From Brevibacillus_D fluminis_A (GTDB lineage: Bacteria > Bacillota > Bacilli > Brevibacillales > Brevibacillaceae): 64,000 bases of DNA. Location: positions 5,264,001-5,328,000 of the forward strand of contig NZ_CM125436.1 in the NCBI RefSeq assembly GCF_052072235.1, given 5' to 3'. This document shows, in pieces, positions 52,386 to 60,140 of the stretch. A program made the position numbers and the translations under genes. Positions within the stretch are counted from its first letter, which is position 1. Each line of letters begins with the position of its first letter. The notes beneath the pieces were generated by a model, which ran no database searches, had not been told where the DNA came from, and saw nothing but the letters and a program-made list of their open reading frames with translations.

Positions 52386-53525
52386 TTATTTTTTCGGCAA
52401 AAACCGGCCGAGCGAAAACGGCGCGATGTCAAAATCCGTTTTGCCTGCAAGCGTCAGATGCATCGCCATTTCGCCGATCGCGCTGGCGAATTTGAAGCCG
52501 TGCGCCGAGCAAGCGGAGATGATCAGCACATGCTCGTGCAGCGGGTGGCGGTCGATGATGAAATCATGGTCAGGTGTCCAGGTGATCATGCATACCTGGC
52601 CATTTTTGAGTTGGCCCTTCACACCAGGGAAAAAGCGCTGGCTCACCGCCGCCAGACTGCCTTCATCGCTGTCCAAAGCGCCGAACGTCCGATTGACACG
52701 GTCCGGATCAACCGGTGTCCCGGCATCATGGCTGCCGATCTTCAAGCCTGCGCCTTGCATGCTCGGGAAGCCGTAAAAACGCTCCTCCGGCAAATCGATG
52801 AAATAAGAAGGAAAGCGGCCGGCGCCATAAAGCGATTCGTCCGCTTCATACCAGACTACGGTCTTGCGGATCGGCTGCAATGGAATGGACAAATCGGAGA
52901 GCAACGATCCGGTCCATGCACCTGCCGTCACGATCAGCTTGTCGGCATGGTAATCGCCTCGCTCGGTCCGCACGGTCACGCCATCCGCATGGTACTCGAT
53001 TGCCTGCGCCCGGGTATTCATGAGCAGTTTCGCGCCATGCGCTACTGCCTGTTCACGGTATGCTCGAACGCACTCCTCGCTGTACAAGAGGCCGGAAGCC
53101 GGTTCGAAAGCCCCGATGAACGATTCCGGCACCCGGATGCCTGGCCACCTTTTCACCATCTCATCGGCCTGCAAAATCTCCAGCGGCAAGGAAAATTCAC
53201 GAGCGCTCCGGATCTCCTCCTCCAAAAACTGCGAATCCGATGCGCCGAGTCCCAGCACGCCTGTCTTTTCAAACAGACGCTTCCCCGTTTCTCGCTCCAG
53301 TTCGCCCCACAGCTCCTGTGCCCGTAGCACCAATGGAACATATTTGCTGCCTTCCCCGTACGCATGGCGAATCATGCGGGTATCTCCGTGATGGCTACCG
53401 TTGGCATGGGGCGGATCGAACGCGTCGATCAGCAGCACTTTGACGCCCTGCCTGGCCAAAAAAGCGCCCGCCGCCATCCCCATCGAACCTGCTCCCAATA
53501 TGATTACCTCATGTGTGCCTGTCAT
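52386..53525 (-). CDS. solA: Monomeric sarcosine oxidase / N-methyl-L-tryptophan oxidase family flavoenzyme
   Basis: 379 residues. FAD-binding VIILGAGSMGMAAGAFLARQG (residues about 8-28, with GxGxxG), the family segment PHANGSHHGDTRMIRHAYGEG near 40-58 carrying catalytic-site His/Arg residues, and SACSAHGFKF near 337-346, whose cysteine (C339) corresponds to the covalent FAD attachment site of monomeric sarcosine oxidase. It oxidises N-methyl amino acids to formaldehyde and the free amino acid. It starts 49 bp after the metI-type permease stop on the same strand, so it may be co-transcribed with the importer and use its substrate. Confidence 0.9.
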   Translation of the reverse strand: MTGTHEVIILGAGSMGMAAGAFLARQGVKVLLIDAFDPPHANGSHHGDTRMIRHAYGEGSKYVPLVLRAQELWGELERETGKRLFEKTGVLGLGASDSQFLEEEIRSAREFSLPLEILQADEMVKRWPGIRVPESFIGAFEPASGLLYSEECVRAYREQAVAHGAKLLMNTRAQAIEYHADGVTVRTERGDYHADKLIVTAGAWTGSLLSDLSIPLQPIRKTVVWYEADESLYGAGRFPSYFIDLPEERFYGFPSMQGAGLKIGSHDAGTPVDPDRVNRTFGALDSDEGSLAAVSQRFFPGVKGQLKNGQVCMITWTPDHDFIIDRHPLHEHVLIISACSAHGFKFASAIGEMAMHLTLAGKTDFDIAPFSLGRFLPKK

Positions 53526-53574
53526 CTGTCTGTCACCTGATTTCTGTCAGCTTGGTTGGATCGATCGCACAGCG

Positions 53575-54249
53575 TTAGCGTCTGCGCAGTCGCTTGGCGA
53601 TCAGCTCGCCCAGCGATTGGATCACTTGCACGATCACGATCAGGAAAATGACGCACGTCAGCATGACAGCCGGGTCCCAACGCTGGTAACCGAAACGGAT
53701 TGCGACGTCACCCAAACCGCCCGCTCCAACCACACCCGCCATCGCGGTCGCCCCGATCAGGCCGATCGCCCCGATCGTCAAGCTGAGGATAAGGCCCGGT
53801 CTCGCTTCCTTCAGCAAGACGCGCGTAATAATCTGCTGACGGGTCGCTCCCATCGCCTGAAACGCTTCAATGACGCCTTTGTCCACTTCCAGCAGCGCCG
53901 ACTCCATCAAGCGCGCGATGTACGGCGCCGTATACACAATCAAGGGCACGATCGCACCTTTCACGCCGATCGTCGTTCCGACGACGAGCTTGGTAAACGG
54001 AATGATGGCCACCATCAAAATGATGAACGGCAGCGACCGCAAGATGTTGATGATCACATTGAGAATCTGAAAGATAACCTGGTTTTCATAAATATGGTTC
54101 TTGCGGGTCACAACCAGCACGACGCCGACGATCAGCCCGATGATCGTGGAGATGACCAATGCATAGCCGACCATGATCGCCGTTTCTTCAATCGACTGTG
54201 CGTACAGGTCGCTGTTTTCCACAAAGCTTTGAAAAAAATTAGTCAGCAT
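53575..54249 (-). CDS. metI: Methionine-type ABC transporter permease
   Basis: 224 residues from the ATG at 54249 after GAGGTGAT; a TTG two codons earlier is in frame but closer to the ribosome site. Five to six helices, MetI family. The coupling loop reads VIEAFQAMGATRQQIITRVLLKEARPGL (about 130-157; conserved E-A-M-G-A and L-K-E-A-P-like residues). The C-terminal stretch MAGVVGAGGLGDVAIRFGYQR is characteristic. Start overlaps metN's end by 11 bp, so translation is coupled. Confidence 0.93.
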   Translation of the reverse strand: MLTNFFQSFVENSDLYAQSIEETAIMVGYALVISTIIGLIVGVVLVVTRKNHIYENQVIFQILNVIINILRSLPFIILMVAIIPFTKLVVGTTIGVKGAIVPLIVYTAPYIARLMESALLEVDKGVIEAFQAMGATRQQIITRVLLKEARPGLILSLTIGAIGLIGATAMAGVVGAGGLGDVAIRFGYQRWDPAVMLTCVIFLIVIVQVIQSLGELIAKRLRRR

Positions 54250-55267
54250 GTTCAATCACCTCAATCTGCAGCCGTTCCCCTGCCAAATAATCGATGCCCG
54301 CCTGAATCGCCTCGGCTTCACCCGTCACGCGGATGATCAGGCAGCCAAACGTCGTATCCTTGATTTGCGTAATGTTTCCGTACAAAATGTTGGGCCGCAG
54401 CGTAAACTTGGTGGCCAAATCAGCCAAAATCGGCTCTGCGGCATTGTCTCCGATGAACGAGATGCGCAAAATTTTCCCCGGCACCTGCTCTTCCTGAATC
54501 TTGTTGACCAGATGCTGCGGCAGGTTCACGTCAAAGATGCTCTTGATGAAGTTTTTCGTAATCGGCTTTTGCGGATTGGAGAAGACATCCAGCACTTTGC
54601 CCTGCTCGACAACCTCGCCGTTCTCCATCACTGCCACACGGTCGCAAATTTTCTTGATCACATGCATTTCATGGGTGATCAGCGCGATGGTGATGTTGTA
54701 CTTCCGGTTGATTTCCAGCAGCAGGTCGAGAATCGATTCTGTCGTCTGCGGGTCGAGTGCCGATGTCGCCTCGTCGCACAGCAAAATTTCAGGATCGCTC
54801 GCCAATGCGCGCGCGATCGCGACGCGCTGCTTTTGCCCGCCGGACAATTGCGACGGATACATCGTCTCTTTTTCTTTCAAGCCGACCAGTTCCAACAGCT
54901 CGCGAACCTTTTTCGCAACCTCCTGTTTCGGGGCATGTACCAGGCGAAGCGGCGCAGCTACGTTTTCAAAGACGGTAGCGGAGGATAACAGATTGAAGTT
55001 TTGAAAAATCATGCCGATTTTGCGGCGAACACCGCGAAGCTGCGCTTCATTCAAGCTGCCCAGATCGACGCCGCCGATCAGCACTTTGCCCGATGTCGGC
55101 TTCTCCAAAAAATTGATGCAGCGAATCAGCGTGCTTTTTCCCGCACCGCTGAAGCCGATAATTCCGAAAATCTCGCCTTTCTCGATGTGCAGCGTCGCTT
55201 CTTTGACCGCTGTGATCTGCCGCTTGTTTTGATAAAATACCTTCGAGATTCCTTCTAGCTTTATCAA
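54239..55267 (-). CDS. metN: Methionine-type ABC transporter ATPase
   Basis: 342 residues from a TTG at 55267 (IKLEGISKVF follows), behind AGGTGG; a GTG nine bases earlier is the alternative. Walker A is GFSGAGKST near 37-45, the Q-loop FQNFNLL, signature LSGGQKQRVAIARAL and Walker B ILLCDEATSALD. A C-terminal NIL domain (about 265-342) is the substrate-sensing domain that gives trans-inhibition in MetN. Between metQ and metN there is a hairpin; metI overlaps the end. Confidence 0.94.
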   Translation of the reverse strand: MIKLEGISKVFYQNKRQITAVKEATLHIEKGEIFGIIGFSGAGKSTLIRCINFLEKPTSGKVLIGGVDLGSLNEAQLRGVRRKIGMIFQNFNLLSSATVFENVAAPLRLVHAPKQEVAKKVRELLELVGLKEKETMYPSQLSGGQKQRVAIARALASDPEILLCDEATSALDPQTTESILDLLLEINRKYNITIALITHEMHVIKKICDRVAVMENGEVVEQGKVLDVFSNPQKPITKNFIKSIFDVNLPQHLVNKIQEEQVPGKILRISFIGDNAAEPILADLATKFTLRPNILYGNITQIKDTTFGCLIIRVTGEAEAIQAGIDYLAGERLQIEVIEHAD

Positions 55268-55332
55268 GGTATCCACCTACCCCCATCATGAAAAATAGTT
55301 CTGCTACCGCAACTGTGCTGGAAAAAGCAAAC

Positions 55333-55365
55333 CACAGGTCCCCTCATGTATCGAGGAGACCTGTG
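55333..55365 (-). terminator. Attenuating hairpin between metQ and metN
   Basis: CACAGGTC pairs with GACCTGTG, with inner CCTC/GAGG; on the minus strand GTTTGCTTTTT follows. It probably stops some transcripts after metQ, lowering metNI relative to the binding protein. Confidence 0.65.
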
Positions 55366-55384
55366 TACAAAAGTAATGAATCGT

Positions 55385-56230
55385 TTACCAAGCAGGAACC
55401 ATGGAATCGCCGTATTTCTCGGTTACAAACTTTTTCACTTCTTCAGACTGGAATGCTTTCACCAGCTTTTGGAAGACCGGTTTGTCTTTGTCTGCTTCAC
55501 GAACCGCAATGATGTTCACCCATGGGGAATCTTTCGGCTCGCGGTAAATCGCGTCTTTGCTTGGGGACAAACCGTTTTCAATCGCATAGTTGGTGTTGAT
55601 CACCGCTGCTGTCAAATCGCCCAGCGCTTTCGGAATGAACGCCGCATCCAGCTCTTTGAACTGCAGATGCTTAGGGTTGTCTACAATATCTTTAACCGTT
55701 GCGGTTGTGGTCACGCCGTCTTTCAATTTGATCAGACCTGCGCTTTGGAACAGAACCAGCGCGCGTCCGCCGTTTGTCGGATCGTTTGGCAGACCGAGCA
55801 CATCGCCGTCTTTCAGCTCGGACAAGTTTTTGATTTTTTGCGAGTACACACCGATTGGATAGTTGATGGTGTCTGCCAGCTTCACGATATGCGTACCGTT
55901 GGTTTTGTTGAATTCATCGAGGTATGGCTGATGTTGGAACGCGTTGGCATCCAGTTGGCCGTCTTCGAGAACTTTGTTCGGTTGAACGTAATCGCTGAAC
56001 GTTACCAGTTCGAGGTCCAAGCCGTCTTTCTTGGCGACGTCTTTCGCCACTTTCCAGATCTCTTCTTCCGCACCGGCCATAACGCCCAGTTTCAATTTTT
56101 CTTCAGCGGCAGGTTTCGCGGCATTCGCATCGCCGCCAGCTTGTGGAGCAGGTTGTTGGCCAGCTCCGCAACCGGTCACTACCAGAGCTACAGCCATCGC
56201 CAGGAAAATGGATAAGTACGATTTCTTCAT
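55385..56230 (-). CDS. metQ: Methionine-type ABC transporter substrate-binding lipoprotein
   Basis: 281 residues. Lipobox VVTGC places the lipidated cysteine at residue 21. The NlpA/MetQ fold begins LKLGVMAGAEEEIWKVAKDVAKKDG, with the family landmarks LVTFSDYVQPNKVLEDGQLDANAFQHQPYL (conserved region 75-105), LPNDPTNGGRALVLFQSAGLI near 175 and SPWVNIIAVRE near 240. GGAGGG precedes the ATG. First gene of metQ-metN-metI. Ligand is methionine or a related amino acid; the adjacent N-methyl amino acid oxidase raises the chance of a different amino acid derivative. Confidence 0.93.
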   Translation of the reverse strand: MKKSYLSIFLAMAVALVVTGCGAGQQPAPQAGGDANAAKPAAEEKLKLGVMAGAEEEIWKVAKDVAKKDGLDLELVTFSDYVQPNKVLEDGQLDANAFQHQPYLDEFNKTNGTHIVKLADTINYPIGVYSQKIKNLSELKDGDVLGLPNDPTNGGRALVLFQSAGLIKLKDGVTTTATVKDIVDNPKHLQFKELDAAFIPKALGDLTAAVINTNYAIENGLSPSKDAIYREPKDSPWVNIIAVREADKDKPVFQKLVKAFQSEEVKKFVTEKYGDSMVPAW

Positions 56231-56248
56231 AATTGCCCTCCTATTAAC

Positions 56249-56307
56249 CGGATATCCGATTGGTTTACTATGGAATTGAATATACTAGCTATCGAACCAT
56301 CCGTCAA
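56249..56307 (-). promoter_or_regulatory. metQ promoter with palindrome, no S-box riboswitch
   Basis: On the minus strand TTGACG (56302-56307) and TATATT (56279-56284) are exactly 17 bp apart. The short leader (about 40 nt) contains the palindrome CGGATATCCG (56249-56258) within a broader AACC...GGTT symmetry, suggesting a protein operator. No SAM-riboswitch signature is seen in the 272-bp gap to the TetR gene; the rest is AT-rich with no gene. Confidence 0.65.
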
Positions 56308-56468
56308 GGTTTTTTACAAATATAAAAAATGAACGATTTCTTCCAGCTCGCCGATTCACACCAAAACCGGGGAAAGAATCAAAAGAACACCGCGGTTTCG
56401 CGTTACCAAATCAAAGGACACTTGCTATTATCTCTATACTGGGCACAATGATCAAGAGAAAAATATAG

Positions 56469-56493
56469 GATGGCAGACAAGTGCCATCTTTTT
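56469..56493 (-). terminator. Hairpin terminator after the TetR gene
   Basis: GATGGC pairs with GCCATC around AGACAAGT; on the minus strand the sequence after it is T-rich (CTATATTTTT). It lies 11-35 bp beyond the TetR stop. Confidence 0.6.
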
Positions 56494-56503
56494 GCCCAAA
56501 CCT

Positions 56504-57160
56504 CTATCTTTCAAGTATTTTCACAATATTTGCAATATAGTTCATCGTTTTTTCTACCGCTTCTTGCGGGTCGGTATTCCGCCGGTTGTTCACGAGAGCC
56601 GTCATCATTCCTTCCCAGATGAGCACCGCCATTTCGTTGACTTCCTCGATCGCTTCGTCGGTAATCTCTCGCTCCCGCTTGGCCATCTCGAGCAGCGCCT
56701 TGCTCCTCGTTGTTAAGTCAGACTCAAAAAGCAGCGGACGGATCTCGTCGGAAAACCCTACTAAATCGCTGGAATAAATGGAAAAATAACGGGCCAGCAT
56801 TTCCTCCGGTTTTTCTCCCAGATCGGCGATATAGACCGCATGGTAAATTTGCGGATTGGCAAAGGAATGTTTGCAAAAGCATTCCCAGCTCAGCAAATAT
56901 TTTTCCGTGTAGGTTTTTCCCCGTTCCAAATAGGAGGGCAGCTCCAGCAAGTAATCTTTCACAAAGCGCATGGAGGCGAAATAGAGCAGATGGGACAGCT
57001 CGCCGAAATAGTTGTAGATCGTCGAACTCGTATAGCCAGCGATGTCCGCGATTTTGCGCGCGCTGACATTTTCGATGCCTTCTTCTTTTATGATCTGTAC
57101 GGTGGCATCGACAAAATATTGGAGCATGCGCTTTATTTTGATGTCTTTTCTGTTCATCAT
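56504..57160 (-). CDS. TetR-family transcriptional regulator
   Basis: 218 residues from the ATG at 57160; in-frame ATGs at 57157 and 57169 are near-equivalent, and the longer read to 57262 overlaps a Rieske-gene leader with no ribosome site. The helix-turn-helix is at about 15-60: VDATVQIIKEEGIENVSARKIADIAG and TSSTIYNYFGELSHLLYFA, with the typical YNYF. The C-terminal ligand domain is unassigned. It is the last gene of amidohydrolase-Rieske-TetR. A perfect palindrome upstream of that operon is its probable operator. Confidence 0.9.
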   Translation of the reverse strand: MMNRKDIKIKRMLQYFVDATVQIIKEEGIENVSARKIADIAGYTSSTIYNYFGELSHLLYFASMRFVKDYLLELPSYLERGKTYTEKYLLSWECFCKHSFANPQIYHAVYIADLGEKPEEMLARYFSIYSSDLVGFSDEIRPLLFESDLTTRSKALLEMAKREREITDEAIEEVNEMAVLIWEGMMTALVNNRRNTDPQEAVEKTMNYIANIVKILER

Positions 57161-57302
57161 TCCACTCATTCCCCTACTGATCTTGGCTACAGGCATGTTG
57201 CCTTTCTTAATTATACACAACTTGGCCTGCACGCCTGAAACCCTCCCCTCGCCCCCCGGCATGAAGCTCCGCGATGCGCGGGAAGGTTGTGCCCAGGAAT
57301 GA

Positions 57303-57722
57303 CTAGAGCGCGCAGAAAAATTGCTTGCGCTTCACCTGCACTGGCTCCCGGTCCATATACAGGACGATCTCGCCTGCTTCCTCCTCAGCCTGATACATTT
57401 TCAGCGAGACGCTGGGCGAAAACAGCGCTTTTCCCGTTTTCAGATTGAACTCCCATCCGTGCAGCGGACAGCGGATGATTTCATTGTGGTGTCCATAGAC
57501 GTATTCTTGCGGCCGGGAAGGCACCATCGTCCCGACAACCGAACCGTAGATCATCGGCACGCCTTGGTGCGGACAGCTGTTGCGAAAGGCGTGGCACTTT
57601 CCTTCCACGCGGATCAAGCCGATTTCGACGCCGTCGATGTCAAAAAGCTGACGCTGGCCCTCGGCCAGTTCTGCAGAGGAACAGACTGCTACGCGATGCT
57701 TGCCGTTATTGCTCATGACCAT
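57303..57722 (-). CDS. Rieske [2Fe-2S] domain protein
   Basis: 139 residues. Cluster ligands are C50-P-H52 (NSCPHQG) and C85-P-L-H88 (RCPLHGWEF). The 32 residues between the pairs, including PSRPQEYVYGHHN, exceed the usual 15-17, so this is a sub-group of small Rieske ferredoxin-like proteins. The N-terminal strands (RVAVCSSAEL, GVEIGLIRVEGKCHAF) are normal for the fold. It starts 12 bp after the amidohydrolase gene. No large oxygenase subunit or reductase is in the window, so its electron partner is unknown. Confidence 0.9.
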   Translation of the reverse strand: MVMSNNGKHRVAVCSSAELAEGQRQLFDIDGVEIGLIRVEGKCHAFRNSCPHQGVPMIYGSVVGTMVPSRPQEYVYGHHNEIIRCPLHGWEFNLKTGKALFSPSVSLKMYQAEEEAGEIVLYMDREPVQVKRKQFFCAL

Positions 57723-57734
57723 GTCCCCCCCTGC

Positions 57735-58841
57735 TTACAGCCTGAATGAATCCAGCGGATTTTGGTAAAAGATTTTGTGCTTCAGCTCTTTGGGGAAGTG
57801 CAGGAATGCCCGTTCCACCTCATCGCCATCCCAATGCGGATAGTCGCTGCAAAACAGGAGCATGTGCTCTGCATCGATCATTTGGATCAGCTCAACCAAA
57901 TCTTTCGGACGGGCTGGCTCCTCGATCGGCTGCGTGCCGAAGCGGATGTTGCGGCGGATGTATTCGCTCGGCAACATTTTGACCCATGGCACCTCATGGC
58001 GGAGAGCCTTCCAGTTTTTATCCATCCGCCACATGGTCGGTGCGATCCAGGAGAATCCGTATTCGATGAAATTCACCATCAAGTTCGGGAATCGCTCGAA
58101 TACGCCTTCGCATACCAGGCTGATCACGTTCCGCTGGCCGATCAAGCCGAGGGATGTATGCCATTCCATATACGTGGACGCTGGCCCCACCCCGAAGCTG
58201 GCCGCATACTCGCCCGTCCCCTCGGTGTCAGGGTGCAGCACGATCGGCAGGTTGTACGCTTCCGCGATTTCATAGATCGGCCAGTAATGCCGCTTGCCGA
58301 GCGGGATGTTGACACAGTGCATGTTGATGCCGACGATTTCCGGGCGTTTGCCGATGCGCTCGATCTCTTTGACGGCCAGCGCAGGATCGAGCGGCGTGAT
58401 CTCCATCGTCATCTTGTAACGCGGGTCGCTTTTCACCCATCTGTGGTACAGCCAGTCGTTGGCGGCTGACGTGTACTTGGCAGCAACCTCCACGTTGTGG
58501 AAAGCGGCCATCGTCCCGTGCCCGATATTCAGGATGCCGGTTGTCGTCCGGCAGCGGTCAAACAAGTCTTTGGCCAAAAAAGCGGGATCGCTCCCCGGAA
58601 TATCCCCCGACGGCGGAAACGCATCGGCACGCAGCGGGACAGGCAGCGGATTGGCGTAGGCCGACGCGGGAAACTTAAACGACCCGCTGTTTTGCTTGGA
58701 GAGCGCCCCTTTGGCGAATTTGCCGATATTCATATACTGCTGGATCGATTCATCCAGATACGGAATCAATTCATTGAAATCGCTCAAAACCGGATGCACG
58801 TCACAGTCAATCAATCCATTGTGCTCAAATGTAGCTGCCAT
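57735..58841 (-). CDS. ACMSD-like amidohydrolase family protein
   Basis: 368 residues with GGGGTGAAT before the ATG. Amidohydrolase-2 TIM barrel: metal-site motif DCDVHP (D12, D14, H16), NMHCVNIP near 170, VLHPDTEG with a ligand histidine near 202, and the catalytic-type aspartate in LFCSDYPHWDGDEV near 330. The group includes decarboxylases such as aminocarboxymuconate-semialdehyde decarboxylase and resorcylate decarboxylases, and pairs with small Rieske proteins in several aromatic or unknown pathways. It heads the operon with Rieske and TetR genes. Confidence 0.85.
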   Translation of the reverse strand: MAATFEHNGLIDCDVHPVLSDFNELIPYLDESIQQYMNIGKFAKGALSKQNSGSFKFPASAYANPLPVPLRADAFPPSGDIPGSDPAFLAKDLFDRCRTTTGILNIGHGTMAAFHNVEVAAKYTSAANDWLYHRWVKSDPRYKMTMEITPLDPALAVKEIERIGKRPEIVGINMHCVNIPLGKRHYWPIYEIAEAYNLPIVLHPDTEGTGEYAASFGVGPASTYMEWHTSLGLIGQRNVISLVCEGVFERFPNLMVNFIEYGFSWIAPTMWRMDKNWKALRHEVPWVKMLPSEYIRRNIRFGTQPIEEPARPKDLVELIQMIDAEHMLLFCSDYPHWDGDEVERAFLHFPKELKHKIFYQNPLDSFRL

Positions 58842-58888
58842 GCTAGATTCACCCCGTTACACATACGTTGATAGAATCGTATTCAAAA

Positions 58889-58904
58889 TATGAACGCGTT
58901 CATA
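58889..58904. promoter_or_regulatory. Palindromic operator upstream of the amidohydrolase operon
   Basis: TATGAACGCGTTCATA is a perfect 16-bp palindrome about 48 bp upstream of the amidohydrolase start, in the only intergenic gap before the operon that ends with tetR. Size and symmetry fit a TetR-type site. No clear -35/-10 pair is visible around it. Confidence 0.6.
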
Positions 58905-59036
58905 AAATGACTTTAGCCTATTATCGCGCGGTCAAATCGTACGGTCAAGCGAAAGATCGGGCTTGTTGACGTTGCTCCGCCTGTATGTCGGGCAGGCGTG
59001 GATCATCCGGGTGGCCTCTCTTTTTTCTTCCTCGTA

Positions 59037-59063
59037 CAAAAAAGCCACCCGATTCAGGTGGCT
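59037..59063 (-). terminator. Terminator of the hpa/gamma-glutamyl operon
   Basis: On the minus strand AGCCACC pairs with GGTGGCT around TGAATCG, then six T follow. It lies 54 bp past the aldehyde dehydrogenase remnant. Confidence 0.88.
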
Positions 59064-59116
59064 GTTACCCGCTGCTTCCCGCGTCATCCCTATGCGACAT
59101 CGGAACAGCTTCTTCC

Positions 59117-59395
59117 CTACATCCGATTCAGCTTGACCCAAACCGACTTGACCTCGGTGTAAAGCTCCATCGCGTATTCGCCCATCTTTCGCCCGTATCC
59201 GCTCATTTTGTAGCCGCCGAACGGGGCTGCCGGATCGACCGCGCCATAAGCATTGATCCAGATCATCCCTGACTTGAGCGCCTTGGCTACCCCGTGGGCA
59301 AGCCCGATGTCCCGCGTCCAAATGCCTGCTCCCAGCCCATAGATCGAGTCGTTCGCTTGCTGAATAACCTCCTCGACGGTATCAAGACCGCTCCT
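59117..59395 (-). pseudogene. C-terminal remnant of an aldehyde dehydrogenase
   Basis: From about 59395 the frame reads LDTVEEVIQQANDSIYGLGA, then GMIWINAYGAVDPAAPFGG, YKMSGYGRKMGEYAMELYTE and VKSVWVKL. This is the last ~90 residues of a ~490-residue aldehyde dehydrogenase of the phenylacetaldehyde/betaine-aldehyde type. The catalytic cysteine and cofactor domains are absent. The frame joins the 3' end of the C26 hydrolase gene, which ends at 59382 in another frame; a deletion of about 1.2 kb evidently fused them. It is not a copy of the intact hpaE at 62461. Confidence 0.85.
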
Positions 59396-60140
59396 TCCGC
59401 TTGTTTTCTTCGATGCCTTCAATAAATGCGCGAAACAGCCCAAGCTCCGCTTCATTTTTCAGCTTTTCCGGGTGCCATTGGACACCGATGGCCTGCCACT
59501 GTGTCTGGGCCTCCACCGCTTCGACAATCCCGTCCTCGCTCCAGCCGACCGGCTTGAATCCGTCCCCGAGCACACGCACGCATTGGTGGTGGATCGTATT
59601 GACGATGCGCTCCGTCGTCCCGTATGCCCGGGCAAGCCAGGAGCCTTCCGCCAGCTTGACCGGATGGCGCTGTGCCAAAATCGTCTCGGCATCCCCCTGG
59701 TTTTTGGGATGAGCGGGGTACACGCTGTGCAAATCCTGGTGCATCGCCCCGCCGAACGCGACCTGCATCATCTGAAAGCCCCGGCAGATCCCCAAGACCG
59801 GTAACCTCCGTGCTGCCGCTTCCCGCAATAAGGCGATCTCGAACTCGTCCGCCTTTTCGTTGACGTCATACGATTGGCCGCTATTTTCTTCGCCATAGCT
59901 GCGCGGGTCCACATCGCCGCCGCCCGACACGACCAGCCCGTCGAGCAGCTCCATGTAGGACGCAATATTGGCCAGATTTTGCGTCAGGATGACCGGCACG
60001 CCGCCCGCCAGCTCAATGCAGTTCGAATATTCTGGATCCAGCGTATACAAATCCGTCTTTTCCCCCAGAAAAGTAGGCAAATCCCTGCGCCAAGGCGTAA
60101 TGCCGATGATCGGTTTTCGTCCATCAAATATGGTAGACAT
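59382..60140 (-). CDS. Peptidase C26 / gamma-glutamyl-GABA hydrolase family (PuuD-like)
   Basis: 252 residues, class I glutamine-amidotransferase-like fold. Nucleophile C119 in VLGICRGFQMM, then IHHQCV near 185 and the His-Glu pair in GVQWHPEK near 221-226; GGGDVDPRSYGE near 73-84 is a family mark. Such enzymes cleave gamma-glutamyl amides: PuuD releases GABA, and the aniline-pathway homologue cleaves gamma-glutamylanilide. It overlaps the end of the glutamine-synthetase-like gene by 17 bp, linking ligase and hydrolase. The very end of the gene may have been altered by the deletion that removed the aldehyde dehydrogenase. Confidence 0.9.
   Translation of the reverse strand: MSTIFDGRKPIIGITPWRRDLPTFLGEKTDLYTLDPEYSNCIELAGGVPVILTQNLANIASYMELLDGLVVSGGGDVDPRSYGEENSGQSYDVNEKADEFEIALLREAAARRLPVLGICRGFQMMQVAFGGAMHQDLHSVYPAHPKNQGDAETILAQRHPVKLAEGSWLARAYGTTERIVNTIHHQCVRVLGDGFKPVGWSEDGIVEAVEAQTQWQAIGVQWHPEKLKNEAELGLFRAFIEGIEENKRKERS

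Noticed and set aside
56231..56503. Possible SAM riboswitch upstream of metQ
   Set aside because: None of the S-box core motifs is present and the predicted leader is only about 40 nt.
58932..59321. 129-codon minus-strand frame downstream of the C26 gene
   Set aside because: Out-of-frame shadow of the aldehyde dehydrogenase remnant, running through the terminator.
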